Assembly (NCBI GenBank): GCA_905215095.1
Contig: CAJMOL010000093.1
Coordinates: 1-6,525, forward strand
Direction of reading: 5' to 3'
Length of the DNA stretch: 6,525 nucleotides
Source of the DNA: an uncultured bacterium
Lineage (GTDB): Bacteria; Actinomycetota; Coriobacteriia; Coriobacteriales; Coriobacteriaceae
Positions 6,065-6,525 of this stretch are shown here, one piece after another. Position numbers and translations under genes: made by a program. Below the pieces are notes generated by a model. That model was not told where the DNA came from. It ran no database searches and saw only the letters and a list, made by a program, of their open reading frames with translations. Within the stretch, counting starts at the first letter, position 1; each line of letters opens with the position of its first letter.

Positions 6065-6525
6065 GTGTACTGCGGCGAGCAAGGTCGGGGTGGCGGCGAA
6101 AACGTGGAGGCGTTCCGGTTCCCGCCGGGGGATGCACCCCTCACTGCGCGCGATTGCTCGCGTCGAGTGTTTTGTGCCGGGATGTTGACCGGAGCGCTTG
6201 CCTCGGTGATGAGTCTCGGCGGTTGTGCCGCGCGCCGCAACGAGGCTGAGGGCTCCGCTGTCCCTGTCAAACAAAAAGCGAATCATCCGTCCGCTCAAAA
6301 GACGGAAGCTGTCGCCCGGGCTTCTTGGATTGCCGGCCTTCAGCAAGATATCGAAGCTCTTGCCGAGCCGTATGGTGGGTCTACCTCGGTCTATGCTGTG
6401 GCGCTTGATCCTCAAACGTTCGCGTCGCTCGATGGTGAAGTCGCTGTGGCGCCGGACGCACGACGTGTGGCGGCAAGCATCATCAAGCTTTCCATCCTCG
6501 CGTGCGCACTCGATGCCGCAGCGGC
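6065..6525 (+). CDS. Tat-exported lipoprotein, class A beta-lactamase-like serine hydrolase (3' partial)
   Basis: The frame is open to the window edge and gives 153 codons. Residues 32-36 read SRRVF, a twin-arginine motif. It is followed by a hydrophobic stretch (AGMLTGALASVMSLGG) and a lipobox-like LGGC ending at Cys54, so the product should be exported folded by Tat and lipid-anchored. A hydrophilic linker follows (55-85). The domain begins near residue 88, with SVYAVALDP at 108-116 as the first strand and AASIIKL at 136-142. Ser138-x-x-Lys141 is the SxxK catalytic motif of class A beta-lactamases and related penicillin-recognising hydrolases. The later SDN/KTG motifs would lie past the edge, so activity and substrate cannot be judged. 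GTG 6065 is chosen because GGGGAG (6052-6057) lies 7 bases upstream; ATG 6047 (six residues longer) has no such site. It is divergent from the zinc-ribbon gene. Confidence 0.8.
   Translation, partial: MYCGEQGRGGGENVEAFRFPPGDAPLTARDCSRRVFCAGMLTGALASVMSLGGCAARRNEAEGSAVPVKQKANHPSAQKTEAVARASWIAGLQQDIEALAEPYGGSTSVYAVALDPQTFASLDGEVAVAPDARRVAASIIKLSILACALDAAA

Overview
The window is about 6.5 kb of GC-rich bacterial chromosome. Gene content and style fit an anaerobic actinobacterium of the class Coriobacteriia, with Collinsella or a relative the best guess. The reasons are a compact tat-hypA-hypB-topA order, a topoisomerase I with archaeal-style motifs, a Lys/Ala/Thr-rich topoisomerase tail of the actinobacterial kind, and a short zinc-ribbon membrane protein. 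The genus is inferred from memory of such genomes, not from a search.

Left part (1-2031, + strand): the last 45 codons of an upstream gene, probably a TatA/TatB-type subunit, overlap the tatC start by one base. tatC is followed after 6 bp by hypA, then hypB after a 55-bp gap. TatC is the membrane receptor core of the twin-arginine translocase. HypA and HypB insert nickel into [NiFe]-hydrogenase. The pairing makes sense because folded hydrogenase precursors are classic Tat cargo, but no hydrogenase gene and no other hyp gene is visible here.

Middle (2086-4801): topA starts at TTG behind a good Shine-Dalgarno sequence, probably as the last gene of the same run. It encodes an 862-residue type IA topoisomerase with four Cys4 zinc ribbons and a lysine-rich tail built partly on a 15-bp tandem repeat. 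A strong hairpin plus T-tract terminator follows, then a compact element made of nested direct and inverted copies of one roughly 20-bp unit. This element is the most unusual non-coding structure in the window.

Right part (4820-6525): a minus-strand gene converges on topA and encodes a membrane-anchored zinc-ribbon protein of unknown function. Across a divergent promoter region of about 200 bp lies the 5' end of a plus-strand gene cut by the window edge. It encodes a probable lipoprotein with a twin-arginine signal and the SxxK motif of a class A beta-lactamase-like serine hydrolase. It is therefore a candidate client of the Tat system encoded at the left edge. Both strands were read. The long antisense ORFs are shadows of high-GC coding sequence. 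No RNA gene, CRISPR array, insertion sequence or clearly new multi-gene system was found.
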